Assembly: GCA_054601695.1 (NCBI GenBank)
Contig: BAAHQB010000298.1
Location: 1-64,000 of the forward strand
Reading direction: 5' to 3'
Source: Amorphochlora amoebiformis
Lineage: Eukaryota; Cercozoa; Chlorarachniophyceae
DNA: 64,000 bases
In this document: positions 44,550 through 64,000 of the stretch, piece after piece
How positions within the stretch are numbered: the first letter of the stretch is position 1
How the letters are laid out: every line of letters begins with the position of its first letter
Position numbers and translations under genes: made by a program
Notes under the pieces: model-generated
What the model was told of the DNA's origin: nothing
Databases searched by the model: none
The model's input: the letters and a program-made list of their open reading frames with translations, nothing else

Positions 44550-44916
44550 ATATAATAATGATATTTAAGATATCTTAATATTTTAGTTGTTTGTATCCAT
44601 AATATATATACTCATATGTATATATATATATGTATGTATATATGTATGTATATGGAATATGTATCCAGTATCTTTTCGAAACAATAAGAATCTTCGTGTT
44701 TTCAACACGATTGATATGTATAAGAGATATTATTATTATAAGATATTGTTATTATTCATGTGAATCCTACGTGAGTGTGTGTAATGCAATATGTAAACAC
44801 ATACACACTTACATACGCATACACTTATTCTAGTGTATAATATCTAGAATATATATGTATATATATATATATATATATATGTGTATACACATGTATATGT
44901 ATATATAATATACACG

Positions 44917-44956
<40 letters not shown>

Positions 44957-44999
44957 TGTATATATGTATCGACATATATATTATTATACATGATATTTT

Positions 45000-45190
45000 A
45001 CGTGCATTTACAGAATGAGGATATACCCGTATAAGACGTGAAACCCGCATCAGCTACACAATTCCTCGGTGAGTGAACCTTATATTATATGTATTTCTTG
45101 CATATATATATATATATTTACGTATGTAAATGTAAATATATATACCTAATATGTATTTCTATAATATGTTTATATGTATATATATTTATG

Positions 45191-45228
<38 letters not shown>

Positions 45229-45310
45229 TATATATATTATATGTATTTCTTACATATATATTTACGTATGTATGTAAAGATATATATATATATATACCTA
45301 ATATGTATTT

Positions 45311-45355
<45 letters not shown>

Positions 45356-45395
45356 TATATCTATTTTCTTACATATATATTTACGTATGTACATG

Positions 45396-45450
<55 letters not shown>

Positions 45451-45465
45451 GTAATACGTATTTAT

Positions 45466-45515
<50 letters not shown>

Positions 45516-45652
45516 TATAATATATATATATATATTATATGTTAAATGTACATATGGATTTGTCTAAAATGTATACAGTGATATACATATACGTATAATA
45601 TATATATATTTATATATATGTATTGATATATATATATATATATGTATATAAT

Positions 45653-45683
<31 letters not shown>

Positions 45684-45720
45684 GGATATATACATGTAAT
45701 TTAGTATACAGATGGCTAGG
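45000..45720. repeat. AT repeats around a non-coding exon-like island
   Basis: 45012-45068 on + lies between TTTACAG and a strong GTGAGT donor but is closed in all three + frames, so it could be an untranslated exon. Downstream, a unit with TATGTATTTCTTACATATAT followed by ATTTACGTATGTA and AT arrays recurs four or five times to about 45470. Confidence 0.5.
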
Positions 45721-45721
45721 T

Positions 45722-48123
<2,402 letters not shown>

Positions 48124-48147
48124 CTATATTTCTATATATATATATAC

Positions 48148-48189
<42 letters not shown>

Positions 48190-48279
48190 TATATTATATT
48201 TACACACACACACACTTATCTAAATCTCAAAAATGTGAGAGAGCGAGCCATTGGGAAAGAAGCTGATAAATGCGAGAAA

Positions 48280-48705
48280 AAAGACAGTAAGAGAGAAAAG
48301 AGGAAAAAAGAAAGAGAGAGAGCGAGGGAGGAGAGAGATAGAGTGAAAGGGGGGGGGGGGGGCACAGACAGGAAGGAGAGAGAAGAGAGAGAGGAGGAGA
48401 TGCACGAAGAGAGAGGGAAGAGAGGGGAGAGAGAGGGAAGGTAGGAAAGAGACGGAGAGAGAGGGTTAGAGGGAGGTAAGCGAGAGGGAGAGAGGAACGA
48501 GAGGGAGAGAGGAACGAGAGGGAGGGAAAGAGGAGAGAGAGAGAGAGAGAGTGAGAGAGTGAGAGAGGAAAGAGAGGAAAGAAGGGAGAGGGAGAGAGAG
48601 GATGAAGAGAGAGAGGGGAGAGAGGAAGGAGAGGGAGAGGGAGAGGGAGAGAGAGAGAGGAGGCGAGAGGAGGGAGAGAGAGGGAGAGAGGGGGAGAGAG
48701 AAACA
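48280..48705. repeat. (GA)n block
   Basis: Purine block with a G11 run at 48350. Open frames here are R/E or S/L runs. It lies between the 45722-48123 gene and candidate + exons. Confidence 0.95.
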
Positions 48706-48730
48706 TACTTATATATACACATACACACAC

Positions 48731-48763
<33 letters not shown>

Positions 48764-48768
48764 TACAG

Positions 48769-48874
48769 AAATGGGATGTACCGTTTGGGAAAGTCGTGCA
48801 GATCGGGGGCCGAACGCCTATACATTATGGTATATATTATATATATTATATATGCATATGTACATATATATATG

Positions 48875-48916
<42 letters not shown>

Positions 48917-48979
48917 CAAATGCATGCACACTCTATTGATACACATACATACACCTATATATATATATGTATATATATG

Positions 48980-49023
<44 letters not shown>

Positions 49024-49253
49024 GATATATATATACATACATATACATAAATATAATACATACCCATTCAAACCCATACAACACAACACCACCACAATAC
49101 CACAAAAACACACACCCACACAATCAAATAATCAATACCTGCATATGAACGTCTACATATCTGCATATTAAAAATAGATTCCTTGGCATATCCAGTTAGG
49201 TTGGGGTTAGATATACAACCTTATCTGGCTAGCATAACGGTTTTGGCGCCAAG
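48769..49253 (+). CDS. two candidate exons of an unidentified + strand gene
   Basis: 48769-48829 ([20 protein letters not shown], after ATACAG, donor GTATAT) and 49211-49253 ([13 protein letters not shown], after GGGGTTAG, donor GTGTAT) join in phase 1. The family is not recognised. The first island can also be read on the minus strand ([12 protein letters not shown]), so the call is tentative. Neither a start nor an end was found; the sequence after 49285 is a T-rich run. Confidence 0.3.
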
Positions 49254-49284
49254 GTGTATCAAGGCTCTCTCGTGCTGGAAGCAT

Positions 49285-53319
<4,035 letters not shown>

Positions 53320-53342
<23 letters not shown>

Positions 53343-53436
53343 GCTGACATGGGTGTAAAGGAGAGAAAGAGAGAGAGGAGAGAGTACGAGCAAGAGAAAG
53401 AGAAAGAGGAGAGAGTACGAGCAAGAGAAAGAGAGC

Positions 53437-53494
<58 letters not shown>

Positions 53495-53548
53495 CGCGAG
53501 AGAGCGCGAGAGAGAGCGAGGCAGAGAGCGAGAGAGAGCGAGGGAGAG

Positions 53549-53612
<64 letters not shown>

Positions 53613-53945
53613 CGAGAGAGAGAGCGAGAGAGAGAGCGACGAGCGAGAGAGCGTGAAAGAGAGCGAGAAAGAGAGCGAGAGAGAGCGAGGGAGAGAGCGA
53701 GGGAGAGAGCGAGAGAGAGAGCGAGAGAGAGAGCGAGAGAGAGAGCGAGAGAGAGAGCAAGAGAGAGGGAGAGAGGGAGAGAGAGAGAGAGTGAGAGAGA
53801 GTGAGAGAGAGCGAGGGAGAGAGCGAGAGAGAGCGAGAAAGAGAGCGAGAGAGAGCGAGAGAGAGCGAGAGAGAGAAAGAGAGAAAAAGAGAGAGCGTGA
53901 GAGCGAGAGAGAGAGCGAGAGAGAGGAAAGAAGAGGAGAGAAGGT
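53320..53945. repeat. (GA)n block with GAGCGAGA words
   Basis: Purine block upstream of the 50504-53314 gene and 3' of the VTVSP protein gene. The 317- and 240-codon minus frames and R/E plus frames are repeat translations, although one of them starts in a real exon (53984-54045). Confidence 0.95.
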
Positions 53946-53983
53946 AGGGATGTGGGGTTTGAGAGAGCGAGGGGAGCATGTAC

Positions 53984-63453
<9,470 letters not shown>

Positions 63454-63494
63454 CTGAGAAACAGGGAATAAAGGCTTTAGTTTGAGTATAATTA

Positions 63495-64000
63495 TTCCTC
63501 TAAGTTAAAAAAAAAAAATAAAGAGAGGGAAAAAAAAAAAGAAAGACGGAAAAAAAAAGAGAAAAAAAAAAAATGGGAAAGGGAGTTGAGCGAAAAAAAT
63601 TGAAAATTAAAAAAAATTGGGAAAAAAGCGCCAAAAATAATAAAAAGAGGGAGAGGAAGTGAAGAAAGGAAAAACAGAGAAGAGTGGAGAGAGGGGGAAA
63701 AAGAGAATAAGAAAGAAACGAAGAGGAGAGGATCCGAAAAAAAAAAAAGAGAGAGAAAGGCACAAAAAAAGGGAGAAAAGAGTAAAAAAAATTGAAAGAG
63801 AAGGAAGAGAAAGAGAGAGTTATAGGAACAGAAAAAAAAAAAGAGAGAAAAAAAAACAGAATAAAAGACTAGAAAATAGAAGACAGAAAAGGGAAGAAGA
63901 AGAAAAAAAAAAAAAAGAAAAAATAAAAAAGAAAAAAAGAGAAAGAAAAAAAAGAAAGCAAGAGAGAGAGAGAAAGAAAAAAAAAAGAGAAAGAAAGAAA
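63495..64000. repeat. A/G-rich block
   Basis: Purine-only sequence dominated by oligo-A and GAGA words up to the window edge. It lies in the intron 5' of the exon at 63418 on the transcript strand, where it reads as oligo-U and CU. The F/L/S frame on the minus strand is an artefact. Confidence 0.93.

Overview
Overall picture. The window is nuclear DNA of a eukaryote. At first sight it is mostly (AT)n, (CT/GA)n and TTAGGG-type repeats with almost no genes: the long stop-free frames it contains (runs of IYIYIY, SLSLSL, RERERE, TLTLTL) only translate simple sequence. The short unique islands between the repeats are bounded by AG and GT and are open in one frame. When they are joined in order on one strand, their splice phases agree again and again. 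This gives ten spliced genes or gene parts, with exons of 19-580 nt (many of 25-90 nt) and introns made of microsatellites and interstitial telomere-type arrays. All exon joins were made by eye and no transcript was available.

Organism. Spliceosomal introns (mostly GT-AG, apparently two GC-AG), an RNA polymerase II Rpb4 subunit, a Rieske protein with a hydrophobic presequence that could be plastid-targeting, secretory-pathway proteins and (TTAGGG)n blocks point to a protist, plausibly an alga. I cannot name the lineage.

Layout. 1-11.5 kb: repeats, with a candidate exon at 1179-1355 (-), two joined exons at 5245-7001 (-), an ambiguous coding island at 9150-9470 and unique sequence at 9470-10910. 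11.5-13.8 kb (-): three-exon Rieske gene. 13.98-21.97 kb (+): eleven-exon gene for a secretory C2H2 zinc-finger membrane protein, divergent from the Rieske gene across about 160 bp. 22.7-23.8 kb: candidate exons on both strands. 24.0-30.2 kb (-): ten-exon gene of unknown function. 30.3-42.1 kb (-): seventeen-exon glycosyltransferase with the motif set of the GMA12/MNN10 (GT34-type) family. 42.5-43.4 kb (+): three-exon RPB4, the clearest gene. 44.4-48.1 kb (-): a lone terminal exon, then the 3' half of an unidentified gene. 48.8-49.3 kb (+): two candidate exons. 50.5-53.3 kb (-): gene with a signal-like N terminus. 54.0-63.5 kb (-): gene for a single-pass membrane protein with a VTVSP repeat ectodomain, running off the right edge.

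How it fits together. Several products (C2H2 protein, glycosyltransferase, VTVSP protein, signal-peptide protein) look secretory, but nothing shows a shared operon or pathway. The unusual features are architectural. Telomere-type arrays lie inside introns and twice supply the splice donor; one 57-nt intron is essentially (CCCTAA)7. At many exons a piece of the exon edge has been tandemly duplicated together with its repeat-rich intron, leaving rows of partial decoy exons.
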